A stretch of 40,738 nucleotides of DNA, taken from the NCBI GenBank assembly GCA_913058215.1, contig CAJXQE010000014.1:1-40738 (forward strand). The letters are read 5' to 3'. This document shows, piece by piece, positions 25,998-34,589 of the stretch (the stretch's first letter is position 1; the number at the start of each line of letters is the position of its first letter). The DNA is from an uncultured Verrucomicrobiales bacterium (GTDB lineage Bacteria; Verrucomicrobiota; Verrucomicrobiia; Verrucomicrobiales; DEV007). The notes below the pieces were generated by a model. It was not told the origin of the DNA. It saw only the letters and a program-made list of their open reading frames with translations, and made no database searches. The position numbers were made by a program, and so were the translations under genes.

Positions 25998-28301
25998 CTA
26001 CCGGGCCCGTGCCTTAGCTCGCACTCGATCAACTCGTGTGGAGTCATTCTGCGAAATTCCGGTGATAGAAAATGTCCGTCGTTTCCGGCGCTCACGGGCT
26101 TGACGACTGGCTCCCACCTTTAGCTGATATCGCTTTCCCTCAGCTGCTGCGAGCGAGAGCATTTCCGTGCCGCGAGTCACCGTCCCTGTGACCTGACGAC
26201 GCCCGGACAAGTCGATGCGAAAATACCTCACTTTAAAATATCGGTTCTTCCTGGTTCCCCGAATGGTGGAAACATCAGGATTAGAACCGTCATTCTGCAT
26301 CACTAAATGAAAAGTTCGCGATCCACCTTTTACGGTATCGCTGACAGTCTGTCCTCCGCCGGATAAATTGTAGATCAAATCGCCATGGAGCCCGCCCGGA
26401 CTTCTTCCAATCTGATGGTCCGGTTGGAATGGCGGTAGAATCCCTTCCCCCGCAAGGGCAAAACCGGTCGAAGGCAATCCGGCAAAAAAGGCTTCCCCCT
26501 GAATCGTTTCCACAGCTCCGGGGTCAAACTCAATCCAGACACAGCGCGTCTCTCCCGAGCCTACCCGTGCCAGTTGGCTTTGGGACACAAAAGGCGCGTC
26601 AGAACCATTTCCCAATATCCGATAGGAATCAGCACCGGTGTTTTCAATCTCAAATTTCGCTACCAACTTTCCCCGCGTCCAGTCAACCCCTCCGAAATCA
26701 GTGTTATCCGCCAAATCAGGAGTGTCATCTCCGTCAACAATCACCATCCCATTTCCACGAAACTGAATTTGGACGTCCGCGGCTGTCGTCTGAAACTCGA
26801 AGCAACCCATATCTACCCTTCCCTCCTCGACTCGTTCCCGCTCATCGAAATCCTTCTCACCGGCGCCTGTGGGGTGGCCGGGGTCGCCGGCATTTCTGGC
26901 CGGGGATCCTGACATCGGATGCCAATTCAATTGGGATGGATCGGTAAATTGCGGGTCCACCGAAACACTGTTCGCGTCATTGCTGGATCCGCTCTTGTAG
27001 GCCGCGAAGGATCCATAGAAATTCTTCCGCCATTGCCACTCCCCGGAACCACCGTTGGCTACCCGGAACAAATTATAGTCGACCACATTCCCGGAGTTTT
27101 GAGTGTAGGGGTTTCCAATCAACAACTGCTGGCTGTTCGCCACGAGAATGTTGTTCTTAATCACACAATTCCTGACATCAAACTGAAGATAGATCTCCCC
27201 GTTTCCATCCTTGTTTGAGTCATTTAAATAGAGCGTATTGTTGAGGACCTCACACAGGCGAGTGCTACCCCGACGCGTGTCGTACCCGCCCATGAAAATC
27301 CCTCCAATGTGGTTTTGATAGACCAGATTATTTCGCACTGTAATTTCACTGGTCGATCTACCGGAATGTTCGCTGGCGAGTTCAATCCCAATATTGCAAT
27401 GATGAACTACGTTCTGCTCAACCAGGATACGAGTCCCCCCATCCACATAGATTCCACCAGCGCTTTGATCGCCTCCACCGCGGGAAACATGCCCGCCATA
27501 GGCCGGATTGAATCGTGAATCAATATTGTAAACCCGGTTTCCCCGACAGACTCCGTCGCGGGCTTGATCAACTCCGGCATTCGGGCCAACATTTTCAAAT
27601 CCGATAAAATCGATCGCGATGTTGTTGCAGTCGTGGACCACGTTGTGGGCTACAAGGAAATTGGTAACGTTGCCGTTAAGGACGAGGGCTTCACTGGATC
27701 CAAGCTTCAAATCGGACAGTTCGTTACCCTCAATCACAACACTATCCAGTGGATCAACTTCATCTCCAAAAACGGCAATCCCATGGGCATCTCCCCCATC
27801 CTCACCGCGGAAATTGGTTTCGATGTGATGAATCTTATTATCAAGAATGGAAACAAAATCCGAATTCCCGGTGATAAAGATTCCAATCGGCACCCGATTT
27901 TTCACTGCCGTCCGATAATTCCGAATCTCGAGACCGGAAATCGTAAGGTAGTTTTGATCCCGGATCGTAATCAGTGCATCGTCGCCATTCGCAGTTGGGG
28001 TAAATCCGGTTCCATCGATGACAGGCAATTCATCAGGGTAATTCAAAAACTCAACCCGACCGCCACCTGACGATCCCGAGACATTGATCGTCACCCTCTC
28101 CTTGTAGGAACCATCACGAATCAAAACACGATCCCCCGGCGTAAGAGAATTGGCTGCCTTTTGAATCGTCTTCCATGGCATTGCCTCGGATCCTGCATTT
28201 GCGTCATCACCGCTCGTGCTCACATAGAAGTCAGCGGCGAATAAAGCCTGACCAGTGAAGCACACAAAAAAAGGAATCAGGAGATGAAATGCGCGATACA
28301 T
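25998..28301 (-). CDS. Exported right-handed beta-helix (DUF1565-type) protein
   Basis: 767 residues. A signal peptide (to about 22) is followed by DFYVSTSGDDANAGSEAMPWKTIQKA, the DUF1565 opening. About 400 residues of parallel beta-helix rungs follow (LTISGLEIRNY, VIEGNELSDL, FLVAHNVVHDC, EITVRNNLVYQNHIGGI). Residues about 510-630 form a beta-sandwich region resembling choice-of-anchor domains. The C-terminus is strikingly basic (SRQARERRKRRTFS...RVDRVRAKARAR). Polysaccharide lyase or hydrolase activity is possible but no catalytic residues can be placed. Confidence 0.85.
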   Translation of the reverse strand: MYRAFHLLIPFFVCFTGQALFAADFYVSTSGDDANAGSEAMPWKTIQKAANSLTPGDRVLIRDGSYKERVTINVSGSSGGGRVEFLNYPDELPVIDGTGFTPTANGDDALITIRDQNYLTISGLEIRNYRTAVKNRVPIGIFITGNSDFVSILDNKIHHIETNFRGEDGGDAHGIAVFGDEVDPLDSVVIEGNELSDLKLGSSEALVLNGNVTNFLVAHNVVHDCNNIAIDFIGFENVGPNAGVDQARDGVCRGNRVYNIDSRFNPAYGGHVSRGGGDQSAGGIYVDGGTRILVEQNVVHHCNIGIELASEHSGRSTSEITVRNNLVYQNHIGGIFMGGYDTRRGSTRLCEVLNNTLYLNDSNKDGNGEIYLQFDVRNCVIKNNILVANSQQLLIGNPYTQNSGNVVDYNLFRVANGGSGEWQWRKNFYGSFAAYKSGSSNDANSVSVDPQFTDPSQLNWHPMSGSPARNAGDPGHPTGAGEKDFDERERVEEGRVDMGCFEFQTTAADVQIQFRGNGMVIVDGDDTPDLADNTDFGGVDWTRGKLVAKFEIENTGADSYRILGNGSDAPFVSQSQLARVGSGETRCVWIEFDPGAVETIQGEAFFAGLPSTGFALAGEGILPPFQPDHQIGRSPGGLHGDLIYNLSGGGQTVSDTVKGGSRTFHLVMQNDGSNPDVSTIRGTRKNRYFKVRYFRIDLSGRRQVTGTVTRGTEMLSLAAAEGKRYQLKVGASRQARERRKRRTFSITGISQNDSTRVDRVRAKARAR

Positions 28302-28549
28302 GAATGATAAAGTTTACACCAATAATCACGATCCAACAGGGACAGGTCTTTGATTAAACCCTAATGATTCGCTCCGGAGTTAGATCATTCATCTGCCGAA
28401 AGAGGTCATTCCACAGTTCTCTGGAATACTCGGCGCTCCGACGGACGGGCAGCAACTTCACTCGGCGGGTGAAATAAACGATGGAGAAAACCCCTTTCCC
28501 TCTCCGCATTCTCTGCTCATCTTGGAACCTGAAAAGAACTTACCTAAGC

Positions 28550-29335
28550 ATGACGAACCGAAGATCATTCCTCAAGAAGGGCGCTGTCGCTGCAAGCGGT
28601 GTCACCCTTGCGGCAAACACAGCCGCGAACGCACAAAGTAATGCCGGGAATCAGGGCGCCCGCTATCAGACTCCCCGGTTCAAAATAGGCAGCCGGCTTC
28701 TTTTTCAGGGCGACTCCATCACGGACATGAAATGGGGACGCAATGAGAAGGATCGAAATCACTACCTGGGACACAGTTATGTTTTTCTTATCGCTGCACG
28801 TCTCGGTGTCGATATTCCGGAGGCGAAGCTCGATTTCTACAATCGTGGTATGAGTGGCCATACGGTCGGCGATTTGCGAAAGCGATGGCAAAAAGACGCA
28901 GTGGACATGAATCCGGATCTGCTCAGTATTCTCATCGGAGTAAATGATGTCGGACGCACTCTGGAAAGCGGAGTCGATGTCGGAAAATGGGAGAAGGATT
29001 ATCGCCACATCTTGACCGAAAGCAGGAAGGCAAATTCTGCTTTGCGGCTCGTCTTGTTGGACCCTTTTGTGGTCTCCTCCGGAAAACTGAAAACCGAAGC
29101 TGAGTTCAGAAAGCGCAGAGACCAGGTCGACCGGCTCTTACCGATCGTCGAAAAGCTGGCTAAGGAATTCAATGCAGTTCACATCAAGACCCAGGAAATC
29201 TTTGATTCTGCGTCGGAGACGGTTTCGCCGGAACACTGGATCTGGGACGGCGTTCATCCGCTACCGCAGGGACACGAATTAATTGCCCGAAATTGGATTC
29301 AATCGGTAAGCGATCGCTGGAGCTCTGCTGAATGA
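28550..29335 (+). CDS. Tat-exported SGNH/GDSL hydrolase
   Basis: 261 residues from the ATG at 28550. A twin-arginine signal NRRSFLKKGAVAASGVTLAA ends near AANAQ. Block I G54-D55-S56-I-T holds the nucleophile Ser56; block II YNRGMSGHT, block III IGVND, and the D233-GV-H236 pair complete the SGNH set. Esterases of this type in PVC bacteria act on acetylated polysaccharides or rhamnogalacturonan; substrate not known. Last gene before the right cassette array. Confidence 0.9.
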   Translation: MTNRRSFLKKGAVAASGVTLAANTAANAQSNAGNQGARYQTPRFKIGSRLLFQGDSITDMKWGRNEKDRNHYLGHSYVFLIAARLGVDIPEAKLDFYNRGMSGHTVGDLRKRWQKDAVDMNPDLLSILIGVNDVGRTLESGVDVGKWEKDYRHILTESRKANSALRLVLLDPFVVSSGKLKTEAEFRKRRDQVDRLLPIVEKLAKEFNAVHIKTQEIFDSASETVSPEHWIWDGVHPLPQGHELIARNWIQSVSDRWSSAE

Positions 29336-29424
29336 GCCTTCGCAGACTCGACCGGGAGGAATGGTGGAGCATAAGAGCATTAAACTGCTGAGAATGAGGA
29401 CAAGCTCAGTGTTCTAACTCTTTC

Positions 29425-29503
29425 ACCGAACGGTTTGGTGATCTATCTGCCCGGCGCGGATACCGTCGGCTTCCTGACCAATAAGTCAGCCTTGACGTTC
29501 GAG
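29425..29503 (-). repeat. Degenerate terminal attC, R0
   Basis: Boxes ACCGAAC (29425-29431) and GTTCGAG (29497-29503) are in the right order and places, but the arms pair poorly. Possibly a decayed site at the old end of the array. Confidence 0.35.
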
Positions 29504-29971
29504 CCTGATGAGAACCGTAACTTTCTTGGCGAATCTCGAGAGCTTAGTTGCCAAATCAGCCTCCAATTCGCTCATGCCTTTCGTGTTGGGCAAAGGTGAA
29601 TTCGGGCCTCCGACCATCAACTCTTGCACGAGCACAATCTCATCGCCTTCCTTGTGCCATTCGTAAATTTCAACAGCGGCGTTGCGAAAGTCATCTCCGC
29701 CGATCAAAGCGAGTTCGTCGAATCCAGCGACAAACCTTCGACTGCTTTCGAAGGTAGCGGCTTCACCCTCTGATGACTCGAAGACGAATACGCATTGCTT
29801 GTCCTTGCGAAATTCAATGCTTACTAACCCAAATTCGACTCCCTCTTTTTTCACTGTATGAGGACTGGTCTGTTCCACGACACGCCAGCTCCCCGAGAAT
29901 GGCACAGCATCGTCGGCATGCGCTGTTGGCGAAACAACAAGAGCCAGAAGACAGAGAATACGTATGATCAT
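29486..29971 (-). CDS. Exported cassette protein of unknown function (oldest cassette of right array)
   Basis: 161 residues. A signal peptide (MIIRILCLLALVVSPTAHA) precedes PFSGSWRVVEQTSPHTVKKEG, then ALIGGDDFRNAAVEIYEWHKEGDEIVLVQEL. The small beta-barrel-like pattern with an opening GSW resembles lipocalin-like exported proteins, without firm support. The ATG is 7 bases from the R1 box, preceded by TAAGAA. Confidence 0.72.
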   Translation of the reverse strand: MIIRILCLLALVVSPTAHADDAVPFSGSWRVVEQTSPHTVKKEGVEFGLVSIEFRKDKQCVFVFESSEGEAATFESSRRFVAGFDELALIGGDDFRNAAVEIYEWHKEGDEIVLVQELMVGGPNSPLPNTKGMSELEADLATKLSRFAKKVTVLIRLERQG

Positions 29972-29977
29972 TTCTTA

Positions 29978-30102
29978 GCTGAGCGTTTGAGCACAGTCAC
30001 TGCCTGGCGACATGGCACTCTGACTTCAAGATAAAGGTGTAGGGTTTATTCAGATTGCAATTCTCAGCGGGCGGGAAGTTGGTCTGCGGCGGCTTATTCA
30101 GA
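29978..30102 (-). repeat. attC site R1 (type E)
   Basis: Boxes GCTGAGC (29978-29984) and ATTCAGA (30096-30102). Arms GTCACTGCCTGGCGACATGG and AGCGGGCGGGAAGTTGGT. Confidence 0.8.
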
Positions 30103-30639
30103 ATTTTTGCTTAGCCAACGATGTATATGCTCCAGAAGGTGGCGAGTCATGCCATCTGGATCAATTCCTGGATGTATTGATATTTTTGCGCGCTCAACGG
30201 CGATAGACACTGCCTCCATTGCTGAATGGTATTTGCTCTCCTTGTTGACCGATATGTGCCATTCCTGATCGGAAGTCAGGAGGTATTTTGCCATTGGTTC
30301 ACCTGACGGGTTAACATAAACTTTCACGAAATGGAGCAATTCTTCTTCTGCCAATCTCATTGTTAGTTGTTGCCCTCCAGAGTTACTCTCGCCTCCAGCA
30401 AAATCCGCAATTATACAGATCGCTCCCATTGCATTGCTTGCGTCACTCTTGAACGAACGATGGCTTGAATCGTCCTGGGCTTCGTGGATTGCCGTGATCT
30501 CGCCCCGCAACGATCCGAGTTCGCGACTCAACTTCGTCAGTTCAACTTTCATAAAGATGAGAATGCCAGCCAATACTGCCACTACGATCCAAAGTATAAG
30601 GGCCGGGAATGATTTTCGATGTTCAGGGTCTTGTTTCAT
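30094..30639 (-). CDS. Membrane-anchored cassette protein of unknown function
   Basis: 181 residues. One N-terminal TM helix (about 12-31, ALILWIVVAVLAGILIFM), a coiled-coil stretch (LTKLSRELGSLRGEITAIHEAQ), then a soluble domain with LTMRLAEEELLHFVKVYVNPSGEP and a helical end. Unknown family. The stop overlaps attC R1 by a few bases. Confidence 0.75.
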   Translation of the reverse strand: MKQDPEHRKSFPALILWIVVAVLAGILIFMKVELTKLSRELGSLRGEITAIHEAQDDSSHRSFKSDASNAMGAICIIADFAGGESNSGGQQLTMRLAEEELLHFVKVYVNPSGEPMAKYLLTSDQEWHISVNKESKYHSAMEAVSIAVERAKISIHPGIDPDGMTRHLLEHIHRWLSKNSE

Positions 30640-30645
30640 TTCCTA

Positions 30646-30772
30646 TCTGAACGTCAGACCGCCCCCTCTTCTCCTTGGGAGCGCGTAATCCTATCATAGA
30701 TCCGGTCCGGAATTGTGAAAACTCATTTCGACACGAAGCGGGCCGATGCTGATGTTCCAAGCCTGGTTCGTC
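30646..30772 (-). repeat. attC site R2
   Basis: Boxes TCTGAAC (30646-30652) and GTTCGTC (30766-30772). Arms around GACCGCCCCC and AAGCGGGCCGATG are less regular than in other sites. Confidence 0.7.
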
Positions 30773-30782
30773 TTTCTGCTGT

Positions 30783-31271
30783 TCAAGGTGTTTCATCCCT
30801 TCCATTTGAATCGTAAACAGTCGAATCCGCTTCGATCTCAATGTTTCCCGTCTCAGGATCGAATACCATCGTTGCGTCATCCCCTCCCGCTCGAATCGAC
30901 CTGCCATCCACCCAACTTAACTTGGTAAATCCGATCACGAATACACTGCCAGTCTTAGCATCCTCATCTATATAAAGTCCTTCTACCTCCATCAATTCAC
31001 TTCCAGCATAGAAAATTGATGAATCAGTTGTGTCATCAGGAAGGTGGCTCAATAAATCGTCCAATAGATTTCTCTTTGAAATCGCTTCGGTACCTTCATT
31101 GAGGTTTCGATTTGGAACTGTCGGAACCTTGTGTATCGGCGGCTCAGGTAGTTTGGGTTTCGAGAGCACAATGGCGCTGGGATCTGCCTCAATTTCTTGA
31201 GGAGTAAAAAAGGCGGAAATCGCCCAAAGAACGAAGCCTACTGCCAGGATCAGAACAATTCGCGACCACAT
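30783..31271 (-). CDS. Membrane-anchored cassette protein of unknown function
   Basis: 162 residues. An N-terminal anchor (IVLILAVGFVLWAISAFF) is followed by a Pro-rich linker (LSKPKLPEPPIHKVPTVPN) and a beta-rich domain of about 80 residues (SIFYAGSELMEVEGLYIDED...GSVFVIGFTKLSWVDGRSI) ending in GNIEIEADSTVYDSNG. Unknown family; extracytoplasmic domain inferred. Confidence 0.74.
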   Translation of the reverse strand: MWSRIVLILAVGFVLWAISAFFTPQEIEADPSAIVLSKPKLPEPPIHKVPTVPNRNLNEGTEAISKRNLLDDLLSHLPDDTTDSSIFYAGSELMEVEGLYIDEDAKTGSVFVIGFTKLSWVDGRSIRAGGDDATMVFDPETGNIEIEADSTVYDSNGRDETP

Positions 31272-31301
31272 GATTTTTGTTTAACTTGATTCAACCTTTG
31301 A

Positions 31302-31425
31302 AGCGAACGTTTTAGAGTGCCCTGCCCTGACTGGGAGAACCCCTCCGATTCTGGTTCAGCATAGTCATTGCCCACAGACTTCGATTCCAGAGCGGTAGAG
31401 GATTGGCGGGCCTCATCTTATTCTC
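31302..31425 (-). repeat. attC site R3
   Basis: Boxes AGCGAAC (31302-31308) and ATTCTCC (31419-31425). Left arm GCCCTGCCCTGACTGGGAGAACCCCTCCGATTC is related to type A. Confidence 0.8.
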
Positions 31426-31461
31426 CTTGGATTTGTTTGCGGCAACCCAGTCATGAATCGA

Positions 31462-31887
31462 TTACGGGGCAGTTGTATTTGATACGTCGCGAAAGGATTC
31501 GCGAATTGTGGGTCTGCACAGAACCCGGAATTCCCAGAATTTGATCAACCAGAACAGGGCGATCCAAAAGAAAAAGAACCAGGCTTCGACCTGGGCAATC
31601 TTCAGACCAAAAATTGTAATATACTTCGGCGCGCCGGTGAAAAGCGCCGTGCCTCCCACGAAGGGGAAAACAATGAGCGGAATCATCAGGAGGCATAAGG
31701 CAACGATCCTCCATTTTCGTCGATGCATCAATAGACCAAAGAACACTGGCACTCCCAGCACGCCCCACGGTAGGAAGATCCGGTTCTGAGAAAAGGAGAT
31801 TGCAAATTCGATTATCGCCCCCACGGCGGTGATCAAAAATAGAATCCCCACGATGCGGAGAGCCGTCCTATCTGTGAAGTATTTCAT
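31462..31887 (-). CDS. Cassette-encoded membrane protein, about four TM helices
   Basis: 141 residues with hydrophobic stretches at about 11-30, 37-53, 59-80 and 96-117 (KIAQVEAWFFFFWIALFWLIKFW). Unknown family. It ends 37 bases before attC R3. Confidence 0.7.
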   Translation of the reverse strand: MKYFTDRTALRIVGILFLITAVGAIIEFAISFSQNRIFLPWGVLGVPVFFGLLMHRRKWRIVALCLLMIPLIVFPFVGGTALFTGAPKYITIFGLKIAQVEAWFFFFWIALFWLIKFWEFRVLCRPTIRESFRDVSNTTAP

Positions 31888-31891
31888 TTTT

Positions 31892-32014
31892 AAGGAACAA
31901 GGTCCGAGTCATCCAAGGCCTGACCGAGGGAGCGCTCCGACTTCCGGGTTGTTTATTGAATGGTTATGGGGCTTTCGACTCGGGACATATCAGCCCCTGG
32001 CATCGATGTTTTGA
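31892..32014 (-). repeat. attC site R4 (type D)
   Basis: Boxes AAGGAAC (31892-31898) and GTTTTGA (32008-32014). Arm GCCTGACCGAGGGAGCGCTCCGAC is shared with L7. Confidence 0.75.
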
Positions 32015-32023
32015 TCACTCCGC

Positions 32024-32737
32024 TTAATCGAGATACGGTGCCTCGATATAAGGCTTCGAAATATTCGTTGCGCGGTCATCGTCCCCGCGGATCGGGCGAT
32101 TCTGATCATCAGAATTTCTTTTCAATTCAAACTCAACATCAACTTTGAGATAGGGGCAGTCTGGATGCGTGAAACGTAGAGGTGAGATTCCATGTATCCC
32201 TCCGTCCAGCGGAAACGACCGGCTAATTTCACTTCGACTCATACCCGGTTTCAACTTCTCAAAGTCCTTCAGGCATGAGGCGATGCGTTTTGAAAAGTCA
32301 TCCATCAACTTTATAGTGCCCACCGACTCGACCGGCGTCTTGGATTCCTGGATTCCCTTCTGTTCAGTTTCCCCTTTTTCTCCGACTCTCTCGAGTCGCT
32401 CGACCTCATCGGCGTGATAGAACACGATATCGCCCTCCTCAAATACGAAATGGCCGGCGCGGCTCAAACCGGCATCGCCTTTGTTTCTCGAGCCATATCG
32501 CAGGTAAAACCCGCCATCTCTCGATTCCTCCCAAATTCCATATTCGATTTTCGGCCCACCATTCGATTCGAACCGCCCATCAGGATGGATCGACAAAACA
32601 TTGCGCTCTGACTTCCAAGTGCCTACGACATCGGGAATCTCATTACCGTTCCGATCATCTGAAAGCTTTTCCTCGGATAAGCTCACAGCGACTGATGAGG
32701 AAAGAACAAGGATACTGGCAAAGTGGATCAGTTTCAT
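32024..32737 (-). CDS. Exported two-part cassette protein of unknown function
   Basis: 237 residues. Signal peptide (MKLIHFASILVLSSSVAVSLS). Residues about 36-115 look like a small exported beta-barrel: VVGTWKSERNVLSIHPDGRFESNGG, FYLRYGS, EGDIVFYHADEVERLERVG. After a polar linker, a second part (DFSKRIASCLKDFEKLKPGMSRSEISRSF) resembles the lipoprotein 'KLKPGMSRSEV' motif of SmpA/BLIP-like small domains. Function unknown. Confidence 0.74.
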   Translation of the reverse strand: MKLIHFASILVLSSSVAVSLSEEKLSDDRNGNEIPDVVGTWKSERNVLSIHPDGRFESNGGPKIEYGIWEESRDGGFYLRYGSRNKGDAGLSRAGHFVFEEGDIVFYHADEVERLERVGEKGETEQKGIQESKTPVESVGTIKLMDDFSKRIASCLKDFEKLKPGMSRSEISRSFPLDGGIHGISPLRFTHPDCPYLKVDVEFELKRNSDDQNRPIRGDDDRATNISKPYIEAPYLD

Positions 32738-32738
32738 G

Positions 32739-32868
32739 AGCGAACGTTAAAGGACACGTGCCCACGAACGGAGCGATCGACCTTCCGAATAAGGATAAGC
32801 GTAATCGAAGCCGAAGCGCAAGACAACAGAGTGCGGCGAGTGGGTCACTGTGCTCCGGCTTGTTCTGC
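32739..32868 (-). repeat. attC site R5
   Basis: Boxes AGCGAAC (32739-32745) and GTTCTGC (32862-32868). Arms GGACACGTGCCCACGAACGGAGCG and GAGTGGGTCACTGTGCTCC. At 130 bp it is the longest site. Confidence 0.8.
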
Positions 32869-32896
32869 CATGGTCAATTCTGCCAATCTTGGATTG

Positions 32897-33802
32897 TTAT
32901 CCCTCTCCTGGATCAGTAATCACCCTGCTTGCCGGAACGATCTCATCCCATTCCTCGCTCCAGCCTACGTAGTGAACGCCTAAGGTTCCGTCCTCAGGAA
33001 ATACGTCCGTCACTACGGCTAACCACCAGCTTTTACCAATAGTCTTTCCGTTGGGGCTTGTTCTTCCGGTCCATTGCACTTGCACCCTTTTCCCAATCAA
33101 ATCAACGGTGAGTGGCTTGGTCAGCGGTTGCCCTGTCGCCTCAATTGGACGAGGGCCGGAATCAAATTGACCGGTTGCTGTACGACCGCCCACGTCTTGT
33201 CTCGGGATGGACTCCCCTTGCTGGTTCGCATCGGGATAGGGCAACAACGCAGGCCCAACCACCGTGAACCAGAGGGCAACGGATACTAGACCGGCGCAAA
33301 AACCTGCTGCGAGCGGCAGCAGGGTCTGTTGTTTTCGATGAAAACAGAAAACCGCGCCCCCCGACAGAATCGCTATGGGAAGCAGAAGGATAGGCAGTGT
33401 CAGGTAGTGCCAACCCGCCGTAGCTGACAGCCAAGCTTCATCCGAGCCCCTCCCATCGAAGATGACTTTGACCCATCTGAGGCCGGCCAGACTGAGAGCT
33501 GTGAAAATCCATAGCGGACTTCCGTATTCTCGCGGACCCATGCGGTAGTTGCGGAAAAGCCACGAAAGACCAATAACGGTCATGGTGCCCTCCACGAGCG
33601 GTCCGGCTAGGGTAATCCAAAGCCAATCAGAATTTGAAACTCCCTGGGAAATAGGAATGAAAATTTCTGCATATCTGAATTGCGGATGATAACCGAGGAA
33701 CCTAGAAACCGAGTAGTGCCCCACTTCGTGAGCAAGTATCATCAGGGGTGGAAAGCAGGCGAAGACTATCGCGGAAGTGGAGTATTGCTGCTTTCTTGTC
33801 AT
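32897..33802 (-). CDS. Membrane metalloprotease (M50-like HExxH) fused to a Tudor/chromo-barrel-like domain
   Basis: 301 residues from the ATG at 33802; 16 extra codons upstream run into attC R6. The TM helix carrying LMILAHEVGHYSVSRFLGY gives a zinc HExxH (H25, E26, H29). TM helices follow at about 60-83, 97-113, 130-155 and 163-185; VKVIFDGRGSDEA (D116) could be the third ligand, as in M50 site-2 proteases. Residues about 237-293 (RVQVQWTGRTSPNGKTIGKSW, then TLGVHYVGWSEEWDEIVPASRV) show the W..A.V, VHY.GW...WDE pattern of chromo-barrel/Tudor-knot domains. Protease activity and ligand are inferred. Confidence 0.78.
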   Translation of the reverse strand: MTRKQQYSTSAIVFACFPPLMILAHEVGHYSVSRFLGYHPQFRYAEIFIPISQGVSNSDWLWITLAGPLVEGTMTVIGLSWLFRNYRMGPREYGSPLWIFTALSLAGLRWVKVIFDGRGSDEAWLSATAGWHYLTLPILLLPIAILSGGAVFCFHRKQQTLLPLAAGFCAGLVSVALWFTVVGPALLPYPDANQQGESIPRQDVGGRTATGQFDSGPRPIEATGQPLTKPLTVDLIGKRVQVQWTGRTSPNGKTIGKSWWLAVVTDVFPEDGTLGVHYVGWSEEWDEIVPASRVITDPGEG

Positions 33803-33831
33803 TAGAATCCATGCGCAAAACTGGTTTCTTA

Positions 33832-33958
33832 GCCGAATGTTAAAGGCCACCCACCCGCTACTGGGGACGCGCCTCCGATTCAGGATAAATGGTAGTAGCC
33901 GTCATTCGACTTTCGACTCCGAGGCGGCAGCGGGTTGGTGTGCGCCGCCTTTTTCTCT
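33832..33958 (-). repeat. attC site R6 (type A)
   Basis: Boxes GCCGAAT (33832-33838) and TTTCTCT (33952-33958). Arm ACCCACCCGCTACTGGGGACGCGCC pairs with GGCGGCAGCGGGTTGG with an extra T. The only clear type A site outside the left array. Confidence 0.82.
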
Positions 33959-34420
33959 GTTGGTTGCGTAGAATAGCTGAACAGAGGGAATAAAAAGTGC
34001 ATCAAGGATCTGATGAACAATCTTCGACTCCTTTAACGGCCTGTCAGATGTGATCAATATCCCAGCGGGATTGCCTAAAAGGGGAAGCTCGTCCGCCATC
34101 TTCTTGATCTGATCGACAGTTCGCTTTGTGAGTGGCTCATTATAAGGCTTGAAAGCTCCAAGCAAGTGACTGTAGACGGTCACACCTTCATCCTTGTGAA
34201 TATGAATGGAAAACCCCATATAAGGATTCTTCCAATCTGAGAGTTCCTTCGTTGCCTTATTGGATAGAATCTCAGATTTCCGTGCTTCCGCCTGCTCGAA
34301 TGAAAATGTCCCGGAATTCGGTCGAGTAAGCTCTGTAATTAGCTGGGGATTCTTTTCAACTGCAGCCGCGAAAACCATCGCGAGCAAGGATACAATAACG
34401 GGGAAGAGGAATCGGTTCAT
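33902..34420 (-). CDS. Exported cassette protein of unknown function
   Basis: 172 residues. A signal peptide or anchor (MNRFLFPVIVSLLAMVFAAA) precedes a helical region (FSFEQAEARKSEILSNKATKEL) and an alpha/beta part with GFSIHIHKDEGVTVYSHLL and AGILITSDRPLKESKIVHQILDAL. The latter is reminiscent of the ExbD-type periplasmic fold (strand, 'D..v....v..il..l'), a weak suggestion. The C-terminus KGGAHQPAAASESKVE is encoded by attC R6 and resembles the left-array tails, but stops earlier. Confidence 0.72.
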   Translation of the reverse strand: MNRFLFPVIVSLLAMVFAAAVEKNPQLITELTRPNSGTFSFEQAEARKSEILSNKATKELSDWKNPYMGFSIHIHKDEGVTVYSHLLGAFKPYNEPLTKRTVDQIKKMADELPLLGNPAGILITSDRPLKESKIVHQILDALFIPSVQLFYATNREKGGAHQPAAASESKVE

Positions 34421-34427
34421 TATCTTC

Positions 34428-34551
34428 AGCGAACGTTCAAGGCATGGCTGCCCGATCCGGGAGCGACCTCACGTAGGCAAGGTAATGGTTCGGATTAAGT
34501 AAGTCAATCAACTCACAACAGGATCGGATTGCTATCGCCGTATTGTTCTGC
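34428..34551 (-). repeat. attC site R7 (type B)
   Basis: Boxes AGCGAAC (34428-34434) and GTTCTGC (34545-34551). Arms GGCTGCCCGATCCGGGAGCG and ACAGGATCGGATTGC. Confidence 0.85.
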
Positions 34552-34589
34552 ACGCATTTCTGAAACGGTGCGCCAACCATTTGAGCGTG

